From contig JADJVE010000006.1 in assembly GCA_016716715.1 (NCBI GenBank), forward strand, positions 186,001 to 250,000: a stretch of DNA of 64,000 nt, in the 5' to 3' direction. Position numbers and translations under genes: made by a program. Each line of letters starts with the position of its first letter. Positions within the stretch are counted from its first letter, which is position 1. This DNA comes from Acidobacteriota bacterium. Its GTDB lineage: Bacteria; Acidobacteriota; Thermoanaerobaculia; UBA5066. Positions 24,793 to 33,671 of the stretch are shown one piece after another. The notes below the pieces were generated by a model. It made no database searches. It worked only from the letters and a program-made list of their open reading frames with translations, and had not been told where the DNA came from.

Positions 24793-25524
24793 ATGCTGTC
24801 CATGCGCGGAATCCAGAAGGTCTATCGCACCGATCTCGTCGAGACGCACGCGCTCCACGACTTCTCCCTCGACGTGAAGGCCGGGGAGTTCGTCGCGCTC
24901 ATGGGGCGCTCGGGCTCGGGCAAGACGACCTTCCTGAACATCGCGGGTCTTCTCGACACGTTCGACGGCGGCACGTACCACCTCGACGGCGAGGACGTCT
25001 CGCGGCTGACGGACCGCGAGATGTCGCGCATCCGGAACCACAAGATCGGCTTCGTCTTCCAGAGCTTCAACCTCATTCCGGATCTCGACGTCTTCGACAA
25101 CGTCGACGTGCCGCTGCGCTACCGGCGCCTGCCGGCCGCCGAGCGCAAGGAGCGCATCGCGCGGGCCGTGGAGCTCGTCGGGCTCTCCTCGCGCCTGCGC
25201 CACCTCCCCTCGCAGCTCTCGGGCGGCCAGCAGCAGCGCGTCGCCATCGCCCGCGTCCTCGCGGGCGACCCGCGCCTGATCCTCGCGGACGAGCCGACCG
25301 GGAACCTCGACACGCTCATGTCGCGCGAGGTCATGGACCTCCTCGAGAAGATCAACGCTCAGGGGGCGACGATCGTCATGGTGACGCACGCGCCCGAGTG
25401 CGCGGCGCGGGCGTCGCGCGAGATCCACCTCCTGGACGGCAAGGTCGTCGACCTCGAGCGTCCCGCCCCCGGCGAGGTCCGCGTGCCGCCCGTCTCGGCG
25501 AATCTCGCGGCCGCGCTGGCCTGA
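24793..25524 (+). CDS. ABC transporter ATPase, MacB/LolD type
   Basis: 243 residues from ATG 24793 behind AAGGAG. Walker A GRSGSGKTT, Q-loop FVFQSFNLIPDLDV, signature LSGGQQQRVAIAR, Walker B LILADEPTGNLD, and switch His in VMVTHAPE. The sequence class drives FtsX-like exporters for lipoproteins, macrolides or peptides. It sits between the adaptor and two permease genes of the same operon. Confidence 0.95.
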   Translation: MLSMRGIQKVYRTDLVETHALHDFSLDVKAGEFVALMGRSGSGKTTFLNIAGLLDTFDGGTYHLDGEDVSRLTDREMSRIRNHKIGFVFQSFNLIPDLDVFDNVDVPLRYRRLPAAERKERIARAVELVGLSSRLRHLPSQLSGGQQQRVAIARVLAGDPRLILADEPTGNLDTLMSREVMDLLEKINAQGATIVMVTHAPECAARASREIHLLDGKVVDLERPAPGEVRVPPVSANLAAALA

Positions 25525-25534
25525 GGACGGCGCC

Positions 25535-26866
25535 ATGCTGCTCCACAACCTTCGAATCGCCTGGAAGAGCATGCAGCGGAACCGGACGCTGTCCTTCCTC
25601 ATCGTCCTCGGGATCGCGCTCGGCATCGCGCTCTCGACGACGTTCGCGGCGGCCCGCCACGCGTTCGCCCGGAACCCGCTTCCCTCGAAGACCAAGGTCC
25701 TGCGCTACGTGAGGCTCGACAGCTGGGACCCGCAGAAAGCCTACCCGGGCGACGGCGCGAACACCGTGCCGACGCAGGTGACGTACCGCGACATGACCGA
25801 GATCATGAAATCGAAGATCCCGGCGAGGCAGACCGGGACGTTCAAGACGATGCTGTACGTGTTCCCGGACCCGAAGGTCTCGCGGCCCTTCAAGGAGACG
25901 ATCCGCGTCTCGCACGCGGACTTCTTCCCGATGTTCGCCGCGCCGTTCCGCTACGGCGCGGCCTGGGACGCGAGGGCAGATGCGTCCGGCGAGCCCGTCG
26001 CCGTGATCTCGAAGGAGATGAACGAGAAGCTCTTCGGCGGAGCGGACAGCGTCGGGAAGACCGTGCGCCTCGAGGACCGCGACTTCCGCGTCGTGGGCGT
26101 CCTCGACGACTGGACGCCGAGCCTCAAGATCTACGACCTGACGCAGAACCGGGGAGTCGGAGCGCCGGAGAACATCTTCATCTCCTTCGCGTGGTTCCGG
26201 CCCATGAACCTCCGGACGTTCGGAAACTCCGACGGCTGGGGCCCTTCGCCGGCCCAGCGGGGCATCGAGGGCGTCATGGTCTCCGAGCAGACGTGGATCC
26301 AGATGTGGGTCGAGCTCGCCGACGCGGACGCCGTGGCGGCCTACCGCTCGTTCCTCGACGCGTACGCGCTCGAACAGCGCCGCCACGGCCGTTTTCTCCG
26401 GCCGCTCAACAACCGGGTCTCCTCGATCCCCGAGCTCATGGACGACTTCCGGGTCGTCCCCAGGGAAGCGAACACGCTCCTCGTCGTTTCTCTTCTCTTC
26501 CTCGCGATCTGCTCCCTGAACCTCGTCGGGCTGCTCCTCGGGAAGTTCCTCGCCCGGGCGCCGGAGGTCGGCGTGAGGCGCGCGCTCGGGGCGAGCCGCC
26601 TCGACATCTTCGTGCAGCACATCATCGAGTGCGAGGTCATCGGCATCGTCGGCGGCCTCCTTGGCCTCGCGCTTTCCGCCGCCGGGATCGCGTTCCTGAA
26701 CGCGGTGATGAAGACCCAGGGCGGGCGCCCGGGCTTCTTCCAGCTCGACGCCCCCATGGTCGGGCTCTCGGTCCTTCTCGCGCTCGCCGCCGGCTTCGTC
26801 GCGGGCGCGTATCCCGCCTGGCGCACGTGCCAGCTCCCGCCCGCGCTCCACCTGAAGGTCTCCTGA
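25535..26866 (+). CDS. MacB-like ABC permease 1
   Basis: 443 residues from ATG 25535. First transmembrane helix at residues ~18-38 (LSFLIVLGIALGIALSTTFA), a ~290-residue periplasmic MacB_PCD domain, then three C-terminal helices of the FtsX type (TLLVVSLLFLAICSLNLVGL, IGIVGGLLGLALSAAGIAF, LSVLLALAAGFVAGAYPAW) with the PEVGVRRALGAS loop. It likely pairs with the next gene as a heterodimer. Confidence 0.9.
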   Translation: MLLHNLRIAWKSMQRNRTLSFLIVLGIALGIALSTTFAAARHAFARNPLPSKTKVLRYVRLDSWDPQKAYPGDGANTVPTQVTYRDMTEIMKSKIPARQTGTFKTMLYVFPDPKVSRPFKETIRVSHADFFPMFAAPFRYGAAWDARADASGEPVAVISKEMNEKLFGGADSVGKTVRLEDRDFRVVGVLDDWTPSLKIYDLTQNRGVGAPENIFISFAWFRPMNLRTFGNSDGWGPSPAQRGIEGVMVSEQTWIQMWVELADADAVAAYRSFLDAYALEQRRHGRFLRPLNNRVSSIPELMDDFRVVPREANTLLVVSLLFLAICSLNLVGLLLGKFLARAPEVGVRRALGASRLDIFVQHIIECEVIGIVGGLLGLALSAAGIAFLNAVMKTQGGRPGFFQLDAPMVGLSVLLALAAGFVAGAYPAWRTCQLPPALHLKVS

Positions 26867-26877
26867 GGAGGCGCCCC

Positions 26878-28143
26878 ATGGAATTCGGACCGATCCTCCG
26901 CGCCATGACGCGCAGCAAGGTGCGTTACGGCCTCATCGTCCTCGAGATCGCGCTCACGCTCGCGGTCGTCACGAACTGCGTGAGCCTCATCCGGGACGCG
27001 CAGAAGGAGCTCGGCAGGGAGTCCGGCTTCGACGACGCGAACATCCTGACGGTGCGCAGCCAGCCGTTCGACCCGGCGTTCCAGGAGAAAGGCTACCTCG
27101 CAAACTCGGTCCGCCGCGACCTCGACGTCCTCGGGAGACTCCCGGGCGTCAAGGCGGTCTCGAACACGCGGTTCCTGCCGTGGCAGGGCGGCGGAAGCTC
27201 GACGGAGACGCGCCCCGCCGGGAGCAAGGGGCCTTGGCTGCGGAACCAGATCTACAACGCGGACGAGGGCACGTTCGCGGCGCTCGGGTCGCCCGTCGTC
27301 GAGGGTCGCGGCTTCACGCGGGCCGAGGTCGAGTCCGAGGACGCGCGGCTCGCGACGCTCTCCGCGACCGCCCGTGCGCGCGGAGAGGACGGGACGCCGA
27401 AGGACAAGATCACGCAGGACGTCGTGATCAGCCGGGCGTTCGCGCGCCTCGCGTTCGGCGAGGGCTCGCCGCTCGGCAAGCGCCTCGAGGACAGCGACGG
27501 CGACCAGTACCAGGTCGTCGGGGTCATCGACCGCTTCTACAACCCGTACGGCTGGCCGATCCACGAGTACGCGCTGTTCTACCCGAGCTCCTCGGCCTCG
27601 TACGCCGGGGGCTCGGCATATCTCGTGAGGACCGAGGCCGGCGCGCTCGGGGGCGTCCGCGCCGCGGCGGAGAAGGCGCTCCTCGACGCAAACGGCGGCC
27701 GCAACGTCCGCGTGCGCACGCTGCTCGAGATCAAGGACGGGTTCCAGGCGACGCAGAAGCTCGTCCTCGGCGTCCTCACGGGCGTGATCGTCCTCCTCCT
27801 CTTCGTGACGTCCCTCGGGATCATCGGGCTCACGTCCTTCTCCGTGGCCGAGCGAACGCGCCAGATCGGGACCCGGCGCGCGCTCGGCGCGCAGAGGGGC
27901 GACATCCTCCGCTACTTCCTCCTCGAGAACTGGATCGTCACCTCGCTCGGGCTCTCGCTCGGCGTGTTCCTCGCCGTCGCGCTCAACGCCGCGCTCGTGA
28001 ATCAGGTGCGCGCCCACCGGATGGACGGTTCGTACCTCGCCGGCGGCGTCCTCCTCCTCTGGGCGGCGGGACTCCTCGCCACCTGGTTCCCCGCCCTCAA
28101 AGGGGCCGGCGTCGCCCCGGCCATCGCGACGCGAAACGTGTGA
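26878..28143 (+). CDS. MacB-like ABC permease 2
   Basis: 421 residues from ATG 26878 behind GAGGAGG. Same topology as permease 1: one N-terminal helix (YGLIVLEIALTLAVVTNCVS), a periplasmic domain, and three C-terminal helices with RTRQIGTRRALGAQRGDILR. Similar but not a recent duplicate of permease 1. Such two-permease exporters often move small peptides or lipids; the substrate is unknown. Confidence 0.9.
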   Translation: MEFGPILRAMTRSKVRYGLIVLEIALTLAVVTNCVSLIRDAQKELGRESGFDDANILTVRSQPFDPAFQEKGYLANSVRRDLDVLGRLPGVKAVSNTRFLPWQGGGSSTETRPAGSKGPWLRNQIYNADEGTFAALGSPVVEGRGFTRAEVESEDARLATLSATARARGEDGTPKDKITQDVVISRAFARLAFGEGSPLGKRLEDSDGDQYQVVGVIDRFYNPYGWPIHEYALFYPSSSASYAGGSAYLVRTEAGALGGVRAAAEKALLDANGGRNVRVRTLLEIKDGFQATQKLVLGVLTGVIVLLLFVTSLGIIGLTSFSVAERTRQIGTRRALGAQRGDILRYFLLENWIVTSLGLSLGVFLAVALNAALVNQVRAHRMDGSYLAGGVLLLWAAGLLATWFPALKGAGVAPAIATRNV

Positions 28144-28231
28144 ACCCGGTCGCCGCAGAACCTTTCCACCCCGGGCTGCGTCTCCTGAGGAGATGTCGGC
28201 CCGGCAGAGCCCCCTCCGGAAGGCGGAGCCC

Positions 28232-29608
28232 GTGTCCACGGTCCTGATCGTCGAGGACGATCCGGCCGTGGCCGAGGCGCTGGCGCTTCTCCTCGACCTC
28301 CACGACATCCCGAGCCGCGTCGCCCGGACCCCCGCCGAGGCGCTCGCGGCGGTCGGCGAGGGCCGGATCCGCCTCGTCGTCCAGGACATGAACTTCCGTC
28401 CGGGCGCCACGTCGGGCGAGGACGGCGCCGCGCTGTTTCGGGCCCTGCGCCGGGCGGACCCCGCCCTCCCCGTCCTTCTCATGACGGCATGGACCTCCCT
28501 CGAGACGGCGGTGGCTCTCGTGAGGGAGGGCGCCGCCGACTACTTCGGCAAGCCCTGGGACGACACGAAGCTCGTCGCCGCCGTGAGGAACCTCACGCGC
28601 CTGCGTGCCCTCGAGGAGGAGAGCGCCCGCGCGCGCGACGAGCGCGCCGCCTCGCGCGCCGTTCTCGCCTCGCGGCACGACCTCCGCGGCCTCGTGTACG
28701 AGAGCGAGGCGATGCACCGCCTCGTCTCCCTGGCCGTCAAGATCGCGCCGGCCGACGTGCCGGTCCTCGTGACGGGGCCGAACGGCGCGGGGAAGGAGCG
28801 CATCGCGGAGATCGTGCAGGCGAACTCGCGCCGCGCCGGCGCTCCGTTCGTCAAGGTGCACGCGGGGGCGCTCCCGCACGACCTCCTCGAGAGCGAGCTC
28901 TTCGGAGTCGAGGCGGGCGCCTACACGGGGGCGCACCGGATGCGCGAGGGGCGGTTCGAGGCCGCCCACGGCGGAACGCTGTTCCTGGACGAGATCGGGA
29001 CGCTCCCGCCCGAGGGACAGGTCAAGCTCCTGCGCATCCTCCAGTCCGGGGAATTCGAGCGCCTCGGATCCAGCCACACGCGGCGCGTGGACGTGCGCGT
29101 CGTCTGCGCGACGAACGCGGACCTCGCCGAGCAGATCCGGAAGGGCCTGTTCCGTGAGGACCTGTACTTCCGCCTGAACGTCGTCGAGCTCGCCGTCCCC
29201 GCCCTGAAGGACCGCCCCGACGACGTCCTCCCGCTCGCCGCCGCGCTCCTCGCCTCCTTCGCGGCGCCGCGGCCGGCCCCGGCGCTGTCCCCCGCCGCGC
29301 GGCGGGCGCTCGTCGGATACGCGTGGCCGGGCAACGTGCGCGAGCTCGAGAACCGCCTCAGGCGCGCGCTCCTCGTCGACGGCGGCGAGCTCCTCGGTCC
29401 CACGGCGCTCGGTTTCGGGGACGACGCTCCGGCGACGGCCGCTCCCGAGCGCGGCGACCCGGCCGAGCGGGCCGCGCTCGAGTCCGTGATCGTGAAGCAC
29501 GCGGGCCGCGTCTCGCAGGCCGCCGAGGAGCTCGGCCTCTCGCGGCAGGCGCTCTACCGGAAGATGGAAAGGCTCGGCATCACGCTCGAGCGCCGGCCGA
29601 GGGACTGA
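28232..29608 (+). CDS. NtrC-type sigma-54 response regulator
   Basis: 458 residues from GTG 28232, behind GGAAGG; ATG 28193 is possible but its AGGAG abuts the start. Receiver (TVLIVEDDPAVAEA; phosphoacceptor Asp in VVQDMNF; TAWTS; GKPWDD), AAA+ domain with Walker A GPNGAGKER, the sigma-54 contact loop GAYTGA (Tyr in place of Phe of GAFTGA), Walker B GGTLFLDEIG, NFR arginine-finger region, and a Fis-type helix-turn-helix (VSQAAEELGLSRQALYRKM). It ends the ABC operon whose own promoter is sigma-54 type, so feedback control through the palindrome at 23386 is likely. Confidence 0.95.
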   Translation: MSTVLIVEDDPAVAEALALLLDLHDIPSRVARTPAEALAAVGEGRIRLVVQDMNFRPGATSGEDGAALFRALRRADPALPVLLMTAWTSLETAVALVREGAADYFGKPWDDTKLVAAVRNLTRLRALEEESARARDERAASRAVLASRHDLRGLVYESEAMHRLVSLAVKIAPADVPVLVTGPNGAGKERIAEIVQANSRRAGAPFVKVHAGALPHDLLESELFGVEAGAYTGAHRMREGRFEAAHGGTLFLDEIGTLPPEGQVKLLRILQSGEFERLGSSHTRRVDVRVVCATNADLAEQIRKGLFREDLYFRLNVVELAVPALKDRPDDVLPLAAALLASFAAPRPAPALSPAARRALVGYAWPGNVRELENRLRRALLVDGGELLGPTALGFGDDAPATAAPERGDPAERAALESVIVKHAGRVSQAAEELGLSRQALYRKMERLGITLERRPRD

Positions 29609-29612
29609 CGCC

Positions 29613-30956
29613 GTGCACCGCCCCTTCAGCCTCGAAGGCCGGCTGGCGGCCGCGGCGTTCGGAGCGGCGTTCGTCGCCGTCGCGCTCCTCGCGGCCCTCG
29701 CCGCGACGGGGCAGCCGCTGTCTCTCGCCGTCGTCCTTTCCCTCGCCGCGGCCCTGGCGGCGGCGATCGGCGGCGCGTCCTGGGCCTGGCGGCCGGCCGG
29801 CGACGGCCTGCGCGGCATCGCGGACGGCGTACGGGGCTTTTCGGAGAACGACTTCGGATTCCGCCTCGCGGAGGGCCGCGACGACGAGATCGGCGCGCTC
29901 GTGGCCCTCTTCAACCGGATGGGCGACGTGCTCCGGACCGGGCGGCGCGAGGTCTTCGAGCGCGAGCTGCTTCTCGACGCCGTTCTCCAGGGCGCGCCGA
30001 TGGCGATCCTCCTCCTGAACGGACGGGACCGCGTCGTCTACGCGAACGCCGCCGCGCGCCGGATGTTCGCGGGCCGCGGCCGTCTCGCGGGCCTCCCGCT
30101 CGGCGAGGTCGAGGCTCCCTGCGCGGCGCTTCGGGACGCGCTCGGCGCCGGCGTGGACGCCACGGTGGCCGGACGCGTCCCGGGTCGCGAGGAAGAGACG
30201 TGGAAGATCGTCTTCCGCTCGTTCCACCTCCACACGCAGCGCCACCGCCTCGTCGTCGTCGAGACCCTCACGGGAGACGTCCGCCGCCAGGAGCTCGACG
30301 CGTGGCGCAAGGTCATCCGCGTCGTGAGCCACGAGGTGAACAATTCGCTCGCGCCCGTGAGCTCCCTCGTGCACTCGGCGCGCCTCGCCGCGGCCTCCCC
30401 GCGCCACGCGGGCAGGCTCGAGGAGATCCTCGCGACCATCGACGAGCGCGTGCGGCACCTCTCGCGCTTCCTCGAGGGGTACGCGACGCTCGCCCGCATC
30501 CCTGCGCCGGCGCCCGAGCCCGTCCTCTGGGCGGCGTTCCTCGAGTCGGTCCGCCGCGCCGTGCCTTTCCGCGTCGAGGGCGTCCCCGCGCCGGCCGCCG
30601 CCGTCTTCGACCCCGCCCAGATCCAGCAGGTGCTCCTGAACCTCCTCAAGAACGCCGCCGAAGCGGGCAGCCCCGCCGGCGAGATCGCGGTCTCCGTGGA
30701 GCCGGCGGCGGACGGCGGCTCGGTCCTGCGCGTCCTCGACCGCGGCGCCGGGATGGACGAGGACGCGATGCGGCGGGCCGCGCTCCCCCTCTCGTCGGCC
30801 GCGCGCGCGGGCCGCGGCCTCGGCCTGCCCCTCTGCGCCGAGATCCTCGCGGCGCACGGAGGCACGCTCACGCTCGGCGCGCGGCCGGGAGGCGGGACGG
30901 TCGCGACGTGCGCTCTGCCCGGCCGCGCGGCGCGCGCCGCCGCCGCCGCCGGCTAG
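29613..30956 (+). CDS. NtrY-like sensor histidine kinase
   Basis: 447 residues from GTG 29613. Two transmembrane helices near the N-terminus with a very short periplasmic loop, HAMP (DDEIGALVALFNRMGDVL), PAS-like domain (AVLQGAPMAILLLNGRDRV), H-box VVSHEVNNSLAPVSSL, N-box QVLLNLLKNAAEAG, G1 DRGAGM and G2 GRGLGLPL. The tiny extracytoplasmic loop suggests it senses membrane or envelope state. It is the cognate kinase for the adjoining regulator. Its stop shares CTAG with the convergent gene. Confidence 0.94.
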   Translation: MHRPFSLEGRLAAAAFGAAFVAVALLAALAATGQPLSLAVVLSLAAALAAAIGGASWAWRPAGDGLRGIADGVRGFSENDFGFRLAEGRDDEIGALVALFNRMGDVLRTGRREVFERELLLDAVLQGAPMAILLLNGRDRVVYANAAARRMFAGRGRLAGLPLGEVEAPCAALRDALGAGVDATVAGRVPGREEETWKIVFRSFHLHTQRHRLVVVETLTGDVRRQELDAWRKVIRVVSHEVNNSLAPVSSLVHSARLAAASPRHAGRLEEILATIDERVRHLSRFLEGYATLARIPAPAPEPVLWAAFLESVRRAVPFRVEGVPAPAAAVFDPAQIQQVLLNLLKNAAEAGSPAGEIAVSVEPAADGGSVLRVLDRGAGMDEDAMRRAALPLSSAARAGRGLGLPLCAEILAAHGGTLTLGARPGGGTVATCALPGRAARAAAAAG

Positions 30957-32452
30957 GCTTCGCCGTCGCGCTCGTCGTCGAGGCGTTCGGACGAGAGCAG
31001 CGCCGCCGCGTCGGCGAGATCCGGGCGCTGCGCCGCCAGCGCGACGACGGCCGCGATCGGCTCGCCGAGCAGGACGATCCGGTCCCGCAGACGCTCCTCG
31101 GCTTCGGGCCCCGCTGTCGCGGCGGTCTCCGCGAGCTCCATCTGGGCCCGGCGCATCCGCGTCGCGATCTTGAGCGCGAACGGCCGGCCGCCGCCCGTCT
31201 CGATGCCCGCACGGCCCGCCGCGCGCGCCACGCCGGAAAGGCCGTGGACGAGAGCGCCGAGCAGCGGCGAGTCGTGCTCGAGGTCCTCGAGGGAGCGCTC
31301 GAGGACGTTCTCGACCGGGTTCCAGAGGACACGCGTCCACTCGCCGCGGCCCTTCTCGGCGTCCTCGCGCATCCACCCGACGAGCGCGCCCGCCCACGGG
31401 CCGAGCGCCGGCAGGTCGGCCCGCGCCGCGCCCATCACGCGGACGAGCGGCCGGAGCACGCGCCCACCCGCCTCCTCAAACAGGCCCGCGTGCGCCACGT
31501 GCCGGAGCGATGCGACGAACGGGCGCGCCGAGTGCGCGTAGAACCCCGGCATCTTCCGCTCGCGCGCCGCGACGAGGACGTCCGCCCACAGGTCGAAGAA
31601 GGCGAGCGCCACGGACGGCGAGCCGCGCTTGACGACCGCGACGCGCAGCTCGGCGAGCCACGGCGTGACGAGCAGCTGGAAAATCTGGTCGTGCGTGGGG
31701 CCGGCGAGGGCCGTGAATCGCGTCGACACCGCGGCGAGCGAAGTCGCGACGACGGACGCCGGGCTCTGGGCGAGCACGTTCTCGAGAACGTCGTGGACGG
31801 TCACGAGCGGGTCGTCCGTCTCGACCGGGTAGACCCGGAACGAGAAGATCAGGTCGTTCAGGACGTCGCGCCGGCTTTCCGAGGTCGCGCCCGTCCCGAG
31901 CAGGCGGTCCTCCTGCGCGGCGAGATAGTCCGCGTCCACGTGCGCGAGCGAGTTCTCGAGGAGGTTTTCCTGCGTCAGGAGGCGCGGGATGCGCCTGAAG
32001 AGGCGCGCGAGACCGAGGATGCAGCCTCCGAACTCGAGGACGCCGCCCGCCGAGAGGAGAAAGATCGCCATCGCATTGTGCGACACGGCGGGCAGATGCG
32101 CCGCGAGGAGCGCGAGACACGCCGCGACGATCGTCACGATTGCACCGGATACGGCCGTGCGGAAATCCTCGTCCGCGAGGATCATCGAGCCGAGGTGCGA
32201 GCGCTGGACCGCGGTCCCGAGCGTGAGCGAGAGGATGAGGACGGACCCGGCCATGGCGACGACGGCCGCGAGGACCGTCGCGATCGTGGCGAGGAGGTAC
32301 GTGAACGGGACCATGTCCTCCGACTGCGGCGCGCGCAGGTCGGTCCCGGCGGCCGCGACGAGGAGGCCTGCGAGCTGGATCGCGACACCCGCGAGGAGGA
32401 GGCCGGTGACGAGGCGGCGGCGGCCCGCGCCCGTGTCGGGAGCGGCGCTCAC
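30953..32452 (-). CDS. Unrecognised four-helix membrane protein with a large helical cytosolic domain
   Basis: 499 residues from GTG 32452, which overlaps the stop of the upstream gene (GTGA). Four transmembrane helices in the first ~170 residues (VTGLLLAGVAIQLAGLLVAA, YLLATIATVLAAVVAMAGSV, GAIVTIVAACLALLAAHLP, MAIFLLSAGGVLEFGGCIL), then ~330 residues of alpha-helical sequence (LVTVHDVLENVLAQSPASVV). The topology recalls DUF2254-type proteins, but I cannot confirm a family. It is coupled to an ATP-grasp-like gene, so the two probably act together. Confidence 0.75.
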   Translation of the reverse strand: MSAAPDTGAGRRRLVTGLLLAGVAIQLAGLLVAAAGTDLRAPQSEDMVPFTYLLATIATVLAAVVAMAGSVLILSLTLGTAVQRSHLGSMILADEDFRTAVSGAIVTIVAACLALLAAHLPAVSHNAMAIFLLSAGGVLEFGGCILGLARLFRRIPRLLTQENLLENSLAHVDADYLAAQEDRLLGTGATSESRRDVLNDLIFSFRVYPVETDDPLVTVHDVLENVLAQSPASVVATSLAAVSTRFTALAGPTHDQIFQLLVTPWLAELRVAVVKRGSPSVALAFFDLWADVLVAARERKMPGFYAHSARPFVASLRHVAHAGLFEEAGGRVLRPLVRVMGAARADLPALGPWAGALVGWMREDAEKGRGEWTRVLWNPVENVLERSLEDLEHDSPLLGALVHGLSGVARAAGRAGIETGGGRPFALKIATRMRRAQMELAETAATAGPEAEERLRDRIVLLGEPIAAVVALAAQRPDLADAAALLSSERLDDERDGEA

Positions 32453-33660
32453 GCCGGCTTGAGGGCCACGGACGACCCGACCCAGGTGAAGTCCTTGTTG
32501 AAGTCGACGCCGAGCATCTTCCCGCGCGAGAGACGGCAGAGGTTCAGCGCGAGCGTGGGCACGGCCTCGCCGTCGGGACGGAAGAACATCATGCGAACCT
32601 CGACCTTCACGCCGCCGCCATCCACGGCCGTCAGGCACGGGTCGTACGCGATCTTCTCCATCAGCACCCAGTGCGCCCGCTCGGCCTCCGGGATCCGGGC
32701 GACGTCCGTGGGCGTCGGGTCCACGTTCACGCCGCCGCCCGCGAACGAGAAGAGCGGCTTCAGGACGTAGCGTTCCCCGACGTCGTCCGGCACCGGCCCG
32801 AACGCGGACAGGACCGTGGCCTTCGGGGCCGTTTCGTGCGCGAGGAGAGGGAGACAGGCCTTCGACCACGCCCAGTACCAGTTCGGGTGCGGGACCCAGC
32901 GGACGTCTAGCTCCTCGCGGAAGTCGAACGGGAGCGCGGCGCCGGTCTGGATGAGCTCGTCGAAGACGATGCGGTTGTAGATGCGCTTCACGGGGACGCG
33001 CCGGCCGTTCACGTCGCGGAAGAGCCGGCGGCCGTCCTTCACGAGCGCGCGCGGGTCGACGCTGTCGACGCCGAGGAGCACCCGCGTCGCCGCGAAGTCG
33101 ATCGCCGTCTTCTGCTTGTCGGGCTCGAGGTCGAGGAGGACGACCTCGGTGGGGTCCTCGCCGCCGACGATCGTCCGGCGGAGCAGGTCCACGAACCCGG
33201 CCCGATCGAGGCCCGAGAAGTAGGGGCTCCACGCGCCCTTCGGAAGGCCGGGCACGCGCTCGAGCGCGGCGTTCCAGGCGTCCGCCTGGAGCACCTCGAA
33301 CGCCGAGAGCGACGGGAAACCCTGCAGCTCGATGAGGCGCGGAACGAGCCGCCCTTCGTGCCGGACGACGGCAAAGTCCACCTGCGTGAGGGACGGAAGC
33401 GCGTCCATTCCCGGCGTCGCCCAGCGCGCCGGGATCGAGCTCTTCACCCGCGCGAGAAGCTCCGGCGCAGAGAGCTGCGCCACGATCTCGCGAGCGCCCT
33501 TCGCGAGCGCTGCGTCCAGCTCCGGCGTCAGGAACACCGGCGTCTCCGCGAGGCGGAAGCCCGGCGCGCGGCCGGCGCGGCGCGCGAGGTCGTCCGCGTA
33601 GTGCGCCGCGAGCTCGGGAGTGAAGGCCGCGTTGAACGCGCTGCGGTGACCCGGATGCAT
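32449..33660 (-). CDS. ATP-grasp-like protein, coupled to a membrane protein
   Basis: 403 residues from ATG 33660; no strong ribosome site. No signal peptide. Segments resemble ATP-grasp ligases: QVDFAVVRHEGRLVPRLIEL, LLDLEPDKQKTAIDF, RYVLKPLFSFAGGGVNVDPT (nucleotide-binding Lys and Gly-rich loop) and VEVRMMFFRPDG. It may join a carboxylate to an amine or thiol. The family call rests on motif shape only and could be wrong. Confidence 0.6.
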   Translation of the reverse strand: MHPGHRSAFNAAFTPELAAHYADDLARRAGRAPGFRLAETPVFLTPELDAALAKGAREIVAQLSAPELLARVKSSIPARWATPGMDALPSLTQVDFAVVRHEGRLVPRLIELQGFPSLSAFEVLQADAWNAALERVPGLPKGAWSPYFSGLDRAGFVDLLRRTIVGGEDPTEVVLLDLEPDKQKTAIDFAATRVLLGVDSVDPRALVKDGRRLFRDVNGRRVPVKRIYNRIVFDELIQTGAALPFDFREELDVRWVPHPNWYWAWSKACLPLLAHETAPKATVLSAFGPVPDDVGERYVLKPLFSFAGGGVNVDPTPTDVARIPEAERAHWVLMEKIAYDPCLTAVDGGGVKVEVRMMFFRPDGEAVPTLALNLCRLSRGKMLGVDFNKDFTWVGSSVALKPA

Positions 33661-33671
33661 GGGCGCGGAGT

